From positions 1-10,596 of the forward strand of contig CAMPIF010000108.1 in NCBI GenBank assembly GCA_946886245.1: a DNA stretch of 10,596 nt. The letters are read 5' to 3'. This document shows, one piece after another, positions 1 through 5,924 of the stretch. Below the pieces are notes generated by a model. It was not told where the DNA came from. It ran no database searches and saw only the letters and a program-made list of their open reading frames with translations. Each line of letters begins with the position of its first letter. The stretch's first letter is position 1. Position numbers and translations under genes: made by a program. This DNA is from Ectopseudomonas composti (GTDB taxonomy: Bacteria; Pseudomonadota; Gammaproteobacteria; Pseudomonadales; Pseudomonadaceae).

Positions 1-108
1 GAATACCGCACCCTCAATACGAATCTTTGCAGTCGAGCCGCGAACTCCGGCTTTCGCCTGCAATTCTTCAAAGTCAGCCTCAAGGGCGTCGGTGTACCCT
101 GCGACTGA
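1..108 (+). CDS. C-terminal tail of an unrecognised protein (partial)
   Basis: Reading from base 1 gives 35 codons and a TGA at 106-108, ending in LQFFKVSLKGVGVPCD. About 25 of the 35 third positions are G or C, which fits coding sequence in this genome better than the alternative frame that opens at the ATG at 27. The stop lies 26 bases before the ATG of the next gene, so the two could be in one operon. The visible tail is too short to name a family; I do not recognise it. It could also be chance open sequence, because only about 100 bases are seen. Confidence 0.45.
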   Translation, partial: EYRTLNTNLCSRAANSGFRLQFFKVSLKGVGVPCD

Positions 109-134
109 GCCTGCTGCAAAGCACGAGAGAAACC

Positions 135-419
135 ATGAGCCAAAACAACGAGCAAGAAGACGAAGACTTCGCCGAAGCCACCCTGATTCAGGCCATCGAA
201 AACCAGTTGGAAAGCGGCGAGCCCGCTGCCGCCAAGGCGGTTTACAACAAGCTGACGCTGGTCGGTTACGAGCGCGAGGAGATCCTCGAGCTGATGGCGC
301 TGGTCCTGGCTCATGAAGTCGACGCCATGCTGCGCGAAGACCGCCCCTTCGATGGCGCCTGGTATGAGCAGGCTTTGCGCGCACTGCCGGAGCTGCCGAA
401 TCTGCCGGAAGAAAACTGA
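135..419 (+). CDS. Small acidic hypothetical protein, 94 aa
   Basis: The protein starts MSQNNEQEDEDFAEATLIQAIENQL and has an acidic N-terminus, followed by what look like four amphipathic helices. There is no signal peptide, membrane segment or catalytic motif, so it is probably a soluble cytoplasmic all-alpha protein. The open frame extends upstream to an ATG at 27. I prefer the ATG at 135 because a purine-rich GAGAGA (125-130) precedes it, and because the upstream stretch overlaps the tail of the preceding gene and looks non-coding in this frame. A small hypothetical gene near cyaA is, from memory, also present in other pseudomonads. The function is not known to me. The segment EPAAAKAVYNKLTLVGY loosely resembles helical-repeat sequence, but it is too short to call a repeat. 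Confidence 0.75.
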   Translation: MSQNNEQEDEDFAEATLIQAIENQLESGEPAAAKAVYNKLTLVGYEREEILELMALVLAHEVDAMLREDRPFDGAWYEQALRALPELPNLPEEN

Positions 420-505
420 GCAAGGATTGATCCAGGCCAATAGCCGGACTGGCAAGCAGATTGCTACTGTCAGTGCCAACTCCGACCAGGAAGGTACCGT
501 CTTCG

Positions 506-1318
506 ATGGCCTGTCAGTCGACTCGAGCTCTGCTTGTCTTCACGCTCTGCCTGGGCGGCGCGTGCATTGCTCGGGCCGAAACGCCGCGCATTGGTGCCGA
601 GGATGACTGGTACCCCTACACCGCTCTGCGCGATGACAGGATCGAGGGCATGTCGGCAGACATCGTCCGCGCGGCGTTCAGTGCCAGCGAAACGTCCGTC
701 GAGCTGGCGCCCTACCCCTATTCGCGCTGCATGGAACTGGCGCGCTCAGGTAGCCTGGCAGGCTGCTTCAACACCACGCCTGACGCGCACATCCGCGCGG
801 AGTTCCTGCTGCCGCAGGAGATGCTGTTCAGCGACGACATTCTGCTCTGGGGCCGTGCGGAGGATGCGCCAGTGGATGATCTGGACGCCATCCGCGGCAA
901 ACGTGTGGCAGTCACCATCGGTTATACCTACGGCGAGTACTTCGACAGCTATGCGGATATCCAGCGCATTGCGGTGCGACGCGATATCAATGGTTTTCGC
1001 ATGCTGCAGCGCGACCGCGTGGACTACGTCATCGCCTTTCGCGGCACCACCGACGCACTGCTGCGCGACAACCCGGAACTGGCCGGCCAATTCAAGGCGC
1101 TGACCAGAGTGCATCGCCCGCAACTCTATTTGACCTTCTCCCGCCACCACCCAAAGGCTGCCGCCTTGCTGCGAGACTTCGATGCCGGCATGCGGCGCAT
1201 CAGGCAGGATGGCACCTACCACCGCATTCTCACCCACTGGCAGCTCAGCGATGGGCAGAGCTCGGTACATGGCTCTACACTGCAAGAGCGCCATAACAAC
1301 AAGACGGAGTCACCATGA
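506..1318 (+). CDS. Periplasmic solute-binding protein, family 3 (SBP_bac_3-like), 270 aa
   Basis: This looks like an extracellular solute-binding protein of the amino-acid type (PF00497 fold). The ATG at 506 is preferred over the upstream in-frame ATG at 461. It is preceded by AGGAAGG (488-494) and opens directly into a signal peptide: R7, a hydrophobic stretch at residues 8-22, and an ARA cleavage site before E25. The mature protein starts with a DWYPY segment and has PYSRCMELARSG, GCFNTTPDAHIRAEF and RGKRVAVTIGYTYGEYF, typical of the two lobes of such proteins. C20 does not sit in a proper lipobox, so it is more likely periplasmic than a lipoprotein. Length is normal for the family. No permease or ATPase gene lies nearby, so it is an orphan: it may serve a distant transporter or act as a sensor-like binding protein. 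The ligand cannot be inferred. Its stop overlaps the next start (ATGA). Confidence 0.85.
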   Translation: MACQSTRALLVFTLCLGGACIARAETPRIGAEDDWYPYTALRDDRIEGMSADIVRAAFSASETSVELAPYPYSRCMELARSGSLAGCFNTTPDAHIRAEFLLPQEMLFSDDILLWGRAEDAPVDDLDAIRGKRVAVTIGYTYGEYFDSYADIQRIAVRRDINGFRMLQRDRVDYVIAFRGTTDALLRDNPELAGQFKALTRVHRPQLYLTFSRHHPKAAALLRDFDAGMRRIRQDGTYHRILTHWQLSDGQSSVHGSTLQERHNNKTESP

Positions 1319-1569
1319 AGTCATTCACCGCTGACCTGATCGACGAGCTGGAAATCCTCGCCCTGTACAACCTGGACAATCATCAGGAGGGGCTAAAGGT
1401 GCACAACAACGCCTCATTCAAGGCGCAAGGCGCCATCACCCGCCTTCACGAAAAAGGCCTGGTGAGCCAGGCCGACGGCGGCTACCTGACCAGCCTGGGC
1501 ATCGATGCCGCCGAGCATGCGCAAGCCCTGTTGACCATTCTCTCGGCCCGTCAGACCACCTCCGCTTGA
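1315..1569 (+). CDS. TIGR02647-like small protein, putative DNA-binding, 84 aa
   Basis: The start MKSFTADLIDELEILALYNLDNHQEG followed by HNNASFKAQGAITRLHEKGLVSQADGGYLTSLG matches, from memory, the gammaproteobacterial family TIGR02647. Some members of that family are annotated as putative DNA-binding proteins, without experimental support that I know of. The middle and C-terminal half look like a winged-helix: a helix ending in RLHEKGLV, then a short beta hairpin containing DGGYLT. The size, close to 80 residues, is normal for the family. Its ATG lies inside the stop of the binding-protein gene (ATGA at 1315-1318), so translation is likely coupled. A CAGGAGGGG at 1385-1393 is inside the gene and is not its ribosome site. 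No cofactor or catalytic residues are visible. Confidence 0.75.
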   Translation: MKSFTADLIDELEILALYNLDNHQEGLKVHNNASFKAQGAITRLHEKGLVSQADGGYLTSLGIDAAEHAQALLTILSARQTTSA

Positions 1570-1576
1570 TCCGAAC

Positions 1577-1615
1577 CGCCCGCTGGCCGCCCTTCAGGGA
1601 AAGGCGCAGCGGGCG
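1577..1615 (+). terminator. GC-rich hairpin after the TIGR02647-like gene (weak terminator candidate)
   Basis: CGCCCGCTG (1577-1585) pairs perfectly with CAGCGGGCG (1607-1615). The 21-base interior can pair further (GCC-TT with AAGGC). It begins 7 bases after the stop at 1569 and would end the short operon before cyaA. There is no T-run after the stem (ATATAGCG follows), so it is not a classical intrinsic terminator. It may instead be an RNA 3'-end stabiliser. A poor -10-like TATAGC (1617-1622) follows directly. Confidence 0.35.
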
Positions 1616-1643
1616 ATATAGCGTCAAATGCACTGCACTGGTG

Positions 1644-1662
1644 AGCCTACCGCTGATAGGCT
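1644..1662. promoter_or_regulatory. 6-bp dyad upstream of cyaA
   Basis: AGCCTA (1644-1649) and TAGGCT (1657-1662) form a perfect inverted repeat with a 7-base loop, ending 26 bases before the cyaA ATG. It could be a 5'-leader hairpin or an operator half-site pair. It does not resemble the TGTGA-N6-TCACA type site of CRP or Vfr. The preceding bases contain GCACT twice in tandem (1630-1639). Function is undetermined, and a dyad this size can occur by chance. Confidence 0.3.
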
Positions 1663-1688
1663 TGCCGCATCTGCAGTAGAGTTCGAGC

Positions 1689-4547
1689 ATGACGCGCACC
1701 CTGGAAATACGCCCCGATATCGATGACGGCATCGACCGCAAGGTGCTGGCGCAACTGCGCGCGCGCTTTCTGCAGATCAATCAGGGCCGTTTGCAGCGGG
1801 CCATGGAGGCGCTGTCCACGCGCCAGCAACTGGTCCTCAAGCTGTTGCCGCTGCTGCTGCACGTCAATCATCCACTGCTGCCCGGCTATGTTTCGGCCAG
1901 CACGCCGGCCGGCCTCAGCGGCTTCGAGCCGGATGATGCCAGCCTCGCTGAAGTCCAGCGTCTGACCCGCTCCTTCGTTTATAAACCGCGCCGTGGCCAG
2001 GGCGCAGCGCCGCTGCATGGACTGTTCCTGATGGGCAGCCTGGGTACCGTGGCGCAGGCCGAACAGAGCGATATGGACCTGTGGCTGTGCCATTCGCCCG
2101 ACCTCACGGCGCAGGAACTGCAGGACCTGCGCAAGAAGTGCGATCAGCTGGAGAGCTGGGCTGCCACCCAGGGCGCCGAGGTGCATGTCTTTCTGGTCGA
2201 CCCGCAGCGCTTCACCCTGGGCGCGCGCGAGGCGCAACTGACCTCCGACGACTGCGGCACCACCCAGCATTATCTGCTGCTCGACGAGTTCTACCGCACG
2301 GCCATCTGGCTCGGCGGTCGTACCCCACTCTGGTGGCTGGTACCGGTCTACGAGGAAACGCGCTACCACGACTACTGCCGCACCCTGCTGAGCAAACGCT
2401 TCGTACGTGCCGAGGACGTGCTCGATCTCGGCAACCTGGCGCATATCCCACCGGAAGAGTTCATCGGCGCCGGCATGTGGCAGCTGTACAAGGGCATCGA
2501 GTCGCCCTACAAGTCGGTACTCAAACTCTTGCTCACCGAGGTCTACGCCAGCGAGCATCCCAAGGTCGAGTGCCTGGCGCTGCGCTTCAAGCGGGCAGTG
2601 TTCGAAGGCCGCCTGGACCTCGACGAACTCGACCCCTACGTCGTCGTCTACCGTCGCCTGGAAGAATATCTGAGCGCGCGTGGCGATCAGGAACGGCTGG
2701 AGCTGATTCGCCGCTGCCTGTACCTGAAGGTCAACAAGAAGATCAGCCGTCCACCGACGCGCGGCCGCGCCAAGAGCTGGCAGCGCCTGCTGCTCGAGCG
2801 CCTGACGGCAGAATGGGGCTGGCAGAGCCGCCAGCTCAACGTGCTCGACAGTCGCAGCCAGTGGAAGGTGCGCCAGGTCGCCGCCGAGCGCCGCGTGCTG
2901 GTCAACGAGCTGACCTACAGCTACCGCTTTCTCTCGCAGTTCGCCCGCAGTGCCGAGACCGGCAGCTCGCTGAACAACCGTGACCTCAACGTGCTGGGCC
3001 GGCGCCTGTATGCCGCCTTCGAACGCAAGGCCGGCAAGGTGGAGTACATCAACCCCGGCATCGCCCCGGACCTGGCCGAAGACACCCTGACCCTGGTCCA
3101 GCATCCTAGCCCCGAAGCACCCAACGAATACCAGTGGGCGCTGTTCAACGGCAGCCTGGGCGCTCAGGAGTGGAGCGACTTCGCCCCGCTCAAGCGTTCG
3201 CGCGAACTGATCGAACTGCTCGCCTGGTGCCATCGCAATGGCGTCATCGACAGCAGCACGCGCCTATCGCTGCATCCGGGCAGCAGCGACCTGACCGATT
3301 TCGAACTGTCCAACCTGATCGGCAGCCTGCAGCAAAGCTTCCCCTTGCCGCAGCCCAGTGTCGAAGAAGCCGCCCTGCTGCGCGCCAGCATCCCCAGCCA
3401 GGTGCTGTTGCTGGTCAATGTCGGGGTCGACCCGCTCAAGCAGCACAGCCAGATGAATGTACACATGACCACCGGGCGCACCGATGCGCTGGGCTATTCA
3501 GGGGTACGCGAGAACCTGGTACTGACCCTCGATCAGGTGGTGCTCAACAGCTGGAACGAACTGCAGGTCAGCCGCCATGACGGCACCGATGCTCTGCTCG
3601 ACTGCCTGCGCGACCTGCTCAACAGCTTGCCGATCAACGGCCCGCAACCTCAGGTACAGGTGCGCTGCTACTGCCGTAATCGTGCGCAACCGATCGCAGA
3701 ACGCGTCGACGAGCTGCTGCGCGACCTGCTCGACACCTATGCCGAAGGTCGCCAGTCACGCTACCTGGTGCAGGTACGCCAGCATTACCACGTGTTGCAG
3801 CTGACACCTGGCCAGGTCAGTCACGCGGCACTGGGTGATCTGCCGGCACTGCTGGAGCACCTCGGCGCCGAGCAGGAGCTGTACAGCCCCCTGCATCTGG
3901 ACCGCCATGCCCTCGATGGCGACGACCTCGCGCTGATCCTGCCCATGGGCCGCCCGCAGTGCATCCAGGCGTTCTACCGCCTGCACGAAACCAGCGGCGA
4001 AGCGGAGCTGACCCTGCTCGATGAACGCAATGCGCTCTGGCGTCGGCGCCTGCCATTTCGTGATGAGCAGAGCCTGCTGACACCGATCCATCGTTTCCTG
4101 CAGTCATTGCTGTATCGGCGCAATGCCATGCTGCCACTGGATGGCGCCGACAACGAGCCGCCCCTGGAAATTCTCTACTACCAACTGCTGCCAGCGGCGC
4201 CATTGCGCGCTCAGCGCCTCGAGCGCAGACCGGCGCCCGAGGCGCAGGTCAGCCATCCGTTCTACGATGTGCAGGCCATCGTCGAGCCAGGCGACGGTCG
4301 TCAGCGCCATGTCACGCTGTACTGCAACCATCGAGAGTTCTCCGAGCTGGAGTACGGCCGCGAGCTGTATCGCGCCGTGGCGCAGCACATCCTTGCCCAG
4401 CGTGCCGGCGGCGAGCGCTATCCCTGCTACATCACCGATCTGGATCTGTCCGCCCTGCTGGCCGGACAACAGGCGCAGACCGTGCACTACCTGCGCTACA
4501 AGGGCGAACTGGAGAATGCGCTGAACGCGGCGTTGCAGCAGGCCTAG
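1689..4547 (+). CDS. cyaA: Class I adenylate cyclase CyaA, 952 aa
   Basis: CyaA converts ATP to 3',5'-cyclic AMP and pyrophosphate in the cytoplasm. The N-terminal half is the enterobacterial-type class I catalytic domain with a nucleotidyltransferase motif, MGSLGTVAQAEQSDMDLWLC. It has the GS pair at residues 116-117 and the metal-binding acidic pair D128 and D130. The second family signature, PPEEFIGAGMWQLYKGIESP followed by YKSVLKLLL, occupies about residues 254-281. The C-terminal half corresponds to the less conserved regulatory region. The length is close to that of P. aeruginosa CyaA as I remember it. The ATG at 1689 has only a weak AGAG (1678-1681) ahead of it, but the reading MTRTLEIRPDIDDGIDRKVL fits the family N-terminus. 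In P. aeruginosa CyaA is the minor cAMP source beside CyaB, and cAMP acts through Vfr. The gene appears monocistronic and convergent with rnk. It is intact. Confidence 0.97.
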   Translation: MTRTLEIRPDIDDGIDRKVLAQLRARFLQINQGRLQRAMEALSTRQQLVLKLLPLLLHVNHPLLPGYVSASTPAGLSGFEPDDASLAEVQRLTRSFVYKPRRGQGAAPLHGLFLMGSLGTVAQAEQSDMDLWLCHSPDLTAQELQDLRKKCDQLESWAATQGAEVHVFLVDPQRFTLGAREAQLTSDDCGTTQHYLLLDEFYRTAIWLGGRTPLWWLVPVYEETRYHDYCRTLLSKRFVRAEDVLDLGNLAHIPPEEFIGAGMWQLYKGIESPYKSVLKLLLTEVYASEHPKVECLALRFKRAVFEGRLDLDELDPYVVVYRRLEEYLSARGDQERLELIRRCLYLKVNKKISRPPTRGRAKSWQRLLLERLTAEWGWQSRQLNVLDSRSQWKVRQVAAERRVLVNELTYSYRFLSQFARSAETGSSLNNRDLNVLGRRLYAAFERKAGKVEYINPGIAPDLAEDTLTLVQHPSPEAPNEYQWALFNGSLGAQEWSDFAPLKRSRELIELLAWCHRNGVIDSSTRLSLHPGSSDLTDFELSNLIGSLQQSFPLPQPSVEEAALLRASIPSQVLLLVNVGVDPLKQHSQMNVHMTTGRTDALGYSGVRENLVLTLDQVVLNSWNELQVSRHDGTDALLDCLRDLLNSLPINGPQPQVQVRCYCRNRAQPIAERVDELLRDLLDTYAEGRQSRYLVQVRQHYHVLQLTPGQVSHAALGDLPALLEHLGAEQELYSPLHLDRHALDGDDLALILPMGRPQCIQAFYRLHETSGEAELTLLDERNALWRRRLPFRDEQSLLTPIHRFLQSLLYRRNAMLPLDGADNEPPLEILYYQLLPAAPLRAQRLERRPAPEAQVSHPFYDVQAIVEPGDGRQRHVTLYCNHREFSELEYGRELYRAVAQHILAQRAGGERYPCYITDLDLSALLAGQQAQTVHYLRYKGELENALNAALQQA

Positions 4548-4572
4548 TCTCGCGACATGAATGTTCTGCAGT

Positions 4573-4585
4573 TGCCCGCGGGGCA
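4573..4585. repeat. Small hairpin in the cyaA-rnk gap
   Basis: TGCCC (4573-4577) and GGGCA (4581-4585) pair around a GCG loop. It lies 25 bases after the cyaA stop in the convergent gap. There is no T-run, so terminator function is only possible, perhaps together with the larger repeat downstream. Confidence 0.3.
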
Positions 4586-4601
4586 GCACCGCAGGACCGG
4601 T

Positions 4602-4643
4602 CAACCCACCATTGGTGCCCTGGCGGGTTGCACCCGCCCTACA
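4602..4643 (-). repeat. Intergenic palindromic repeat of the GTAGGG(Y)GG class between cyaA and rnk
   Basis: Read on the minus strand this begins TGTAGGGCGGGTGCAACCCG (from 4643). It contains a perfect 7-bp stem GGCGGGT/ACCCGCC (4622-4628 with 4632-4638) around a 3-base loop. Nested next to it are CACC-ATT-GGTG (4607-4617) and the pair CAACCC (4602-4607) with GGGTTG (4625-4630), so two alternative folds compete. Its start, TGTAGGG-Y-GG-R-TG, is shared with the repeat at 10059-10089. Such elements are common between genes in several Pseudomonas species. Placed between two convergent genes, it may end both transcripts, although neither side has a T-run. Confidence 0.7.
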
Positions 4644-4666
4644 GCAGGTTCCCGTGAAAACGCCTG

Positions 4667-5074
4667 CTAGCGGTCGTATTCGCCCGCTGCTTCCGGCTGG
4701 TACTCGACGGCCAGCAGGGTCAGCTTGAGCTGCTTGCCGCCTGGCGCCGGCCAATCGATATGCTGACCGACGGACAGACCGAGCAAGGCGCTGCCGACTG
4801 GCGCGAGGATGCTGACCTTGCCTTCGCCGCCGGCATCCTGCGGGTAGACCAGGGTCAGGTGATAGTCCTTGCCGCTGCTCTCCTCGCGGCAGTGCACGCG
4901 CGAGTTCATGGTCACCACACCGGCCGGCACCTCGTCGTGCCCCACCACTTCGGCACGATCCAGCTCGGCCTGCAGCGCTGCCGCGCCAGGGCCGAACTCG
5001 TCCAGGCTGTCGAGCAGGCGCTCCAGACGCTGCAGATCGAGGCGAGTAATGGTGATGGTCGTTGTGCTGTTCAT
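4667..5074 (-). CDS. rnk: Nucleoside diphosphate kinase regulator Rnk, 135 aa
   Basis: Rnk is a GreA/GreB-like cytoplasmic protein that binds RNA polymerase. It was first described as a regulator of nucleoside diphosphate kinase, and in P. aeruginosa it is linked to restoring alginate production in algR2 mutants. The N-terminal ~45 residues (RLDLQRLERLLDSLDEFGPG) form the short helical hairpin of the Rnk_N type. The remainder is the GreA/GreB C-terminal FKBP-like domain, with VTMNSRVHCREESSGKDYHL, LVYPQDA, ISILAPVG-type sequence (here VSILAPVGSALLGLSVGQ) and IDWPAPGG. At 135 residues it matches the family (E. coli about 136), and it lacks the long GreA coiled coil with acidic tip. AAGGAG lies at 5088-5093 with a rather long 13-base spacer; no other start is available. 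The gene converges with cyaA and is preceded by a large palindromic repeat. Confidence 0.95.
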   Translation of the reverse strand: MNSTTTITITRLDLQRLERLLDSLDEFGPGAAALQAELDRAEVVGHDEVPAGVVTMNSRVHCREESSGKDYHLTLVYPQDAGGEGKVSILAPVGSALLGLSVGQHIDWPAPGGKQLKLTLLAVEYQPEAAGEYDR

Positions 5075-5104
5075 GATGCCGGGCGGACTCCTTGCGTAAA
5101 CCTT

Positions 5105-5133
5105 AAAAAAGCAAAACCCCGCCCGAAACAGGC
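5105..5133 (-). terminator. Intrinsic terminator candidate ending the cyaY-DUF1289 transcript
   Basis: On the minus strand GCCTG-TTT-CGGGC (5133 to 5121) forms a short hairpin with one G-T pair. It is followed by GGGG and then TTTTGCTTTTTT (5116 to 5105). Stem plus T-rich tract fits a rho-independent terminator for transcripts arriving from cyaY and the DUF1289 gene. The same stem bases are also the left end of the long palindrome, which would give a stronger alternative stem before the same T-run. The opposite end of the palindrome has no T-run, so termination would be directional. Confidence 0.55.
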
Positions 5134-5280
5134 CGAGTGAAAGCGTAGCGAGCGAAGGTCAGGCAAGGCGAAAAATGGCGAAAAAGCGCAGTTTACTTGG
5201 GGTAAATGAGCATTTTGAGCCGTTTTTTAACGCCGCATGGCCGAGCGCAGTAGCTTTCACGCGGTCTGGAAGGCGGGGTT
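5115..5280. repeat. 166-bp imperfect palindrome (intergenic repeat element) upstream of rnk
   Basis: AACCCCGCC (5115-5123) pairs with GGCGGGGTT (5272-5280), GTGAAAGC (5137-5144) with GCTTTCAC (5253-5260), and TTTAC (5192-5196) with GTAAA (5202-5206). All three share nearly the same centre, around 5199, with loop TTGGG. Between them GGCGAAAAATGGCGAAAAA (5168-5186) is roughly the inverse of CCGTTTTTTAACGCC (5220-5234). The segment with GTAAATGAGCATTTT and GTTTTTTAACGCCGC resembles, from memory, a recurring Pseudomonas intergenic sequence; I cannot give it a name. There is no open frame of note in it and no target-site duplication that I could see. It may act as a terminator, an RNA-processing hairpin or a mobile palindromic element. 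Confidence 0.75.
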
Positions 5281-5336
5281 GAGCTGGATGTTCTGTCGAC
5301 CCTAACACAGCCGGACAAATAAACAAGACTGCGTGG

Positions 5337-5534
5337 TCAGTGCCTCTGCTGGCGCTCGCGCAACCGCTGCTCGGCGGCCTGCCAGATCAGGCGCCGCCGC
5401 GTGTTATCGGCTGCGCCCCAGTCGAGAATCTCCTGCAGGGTACGACCGCAACCGAGGCACTGCTCATGCTCGTCGAGGCAACACTGGCGCCGACACGGCG
5501 AATCCAGCGGCTTGTGCGCGGGGTCAGAGCTCAT
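5337..5534 (-). CDS. DUF1289 family cysteine-rich small protein, 65 aa
   Basis: The protein has five cysteines near its N-terminus: C14, C18, C19, C26 and C29 in DSPCRRQCCLDEHEQCLGCG. It continues RTLQEILDW and an arginine-rich helix. SPC-x3-C...C-x2-CGRT-x2-EI-x2-W is the DUF1289 (PF06945) pattern, and four of the cysteines could bind zinc or an Fe-S centre; this is inferred from spacing only. The open frame extends upstream to 5657, but that part is antiparallel-frame noise inside cyaY. The ATG at 5534 has GGAG just ahead and begins 11 bases inside the cyaY end, so translation is likely coupled to cyaY. The function of the family is unknown. Proximity to the frataxin gene suggests, but does not prove, a metal-related role. 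Confidence 0.85.
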   Translation of the reverse strand: MSSDPAHKPLDSPCRRQCCLDEHEQCLGCGRTLQEILDWGAADNTRRRLIWQAAEQRLRERQQRH

Positions 5535-5856
5535 CGAACTCCAGCTCGGTGCCTGACTGCTCGAGGGTGATGCGCACCAGCATTTCACCCAGCTGCTCGT
5601 CGCTGGTGTCGCAGATCCAACGGCCGTCGGCCTCGTCGTAATCGAAGTGGAAACCACCGGAGCGCGCCGCCAGCCACAGCTGACGAATCGGTTCCTGGCG
5701 GCTGAAGATCAGCTGGCTGCCATTGTCGAAACGTACCGTGAGCACACCGGCGCTGTTTTCCAGATCGACGTCCAGACCACTGTCGTCGAAGATGTCCTCC
5801 ACCGCTTGCTGGGTGGCATCGACCAGGTCGTGAAAGCGGGCTTCGCTCAGGCTCAT
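5524..5856 (-). CDS. cyaY: Iron-sulfur assembly protein CyaY (bacterial frataxin), 110 aa
   Basis: CyaY binds iron and the cysteine desulfurase IscS, and tunes Fe-S cluster assembly in the cytoplasm. The N-terminal helix is strongly acidic (ARFHDLVDATQQAVEDIFDD), which is the iron-binding ridge. It is followed by the beta-sheet segment LENSAGVLTVRFDNGSQLIF and the family signature SRQEPIRQLWLAARSGGFHF with W61 and H70. After that come RWICDTSDEQ and a C-terminal helix. The length of 110 matches the E. coli protein closely (about 106). AGGA precedes the ATG with 8 bases between. The gene overlaps the DUF1289 start by 11 bases. Upstream is a 68-base gap to the AraC-type gene on the same strand. 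No convincing promoter is visible there, although TTGCGT and TCTAAT elements occur too close together to be a pair. Confidence 0.96.
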   Translation of the reverse strand: MSLSEARFHDLVDATQQAVEDIFDDSGLDVDLENSAGVLTVRFDNGSQLIFSRQEPIRQLWLAARSGGFHFDYDEADGRWICDTSDEQLGEMLVRITLEQSGTELEFDEL

Positions 5857-5924
5857 CGGGGTGTCCTCACAAGGTGCAGCGACTGCAGAAAAATTAGACG
5901 AAAACGCAAGACCAGAGTAGCGGC

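Noticed and set aside
461..505. Upstream ATG (461) for the binding protein
   Set aside because: It would add 15 residues before the signal peptide. The ATG at 506 has AGGAAGG ahead and starts the signal sequence directly.
506..580. Possible lipoprotein signal at C20 of the binding protein
   Set aside because: The preceding residues are GGA with no Leu, Val or Ile at -3. An ARA signal peptidase I site follows instead.
1647..3233. 528-codon open frame on the minus strand within cyaA
   Set aside because: It is fully antisense to a clear cyaA. Long antisense frames are expected in GC-rich genes with strong third-position bias, and the translation has no recognisable domain.
4760..5140. Plus-strand open frame opposite rnk running into the palindrome
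   Set aside because: It is antisense to rnk and ends in repeat sequence, with no family resemblance.
5115..5280. CRISPR array or small mobile element with transposase
   Set aside because: There is only one palindrome and no regularly spaced direct repeats. There is no transposase frame and no visible target-site duplication.
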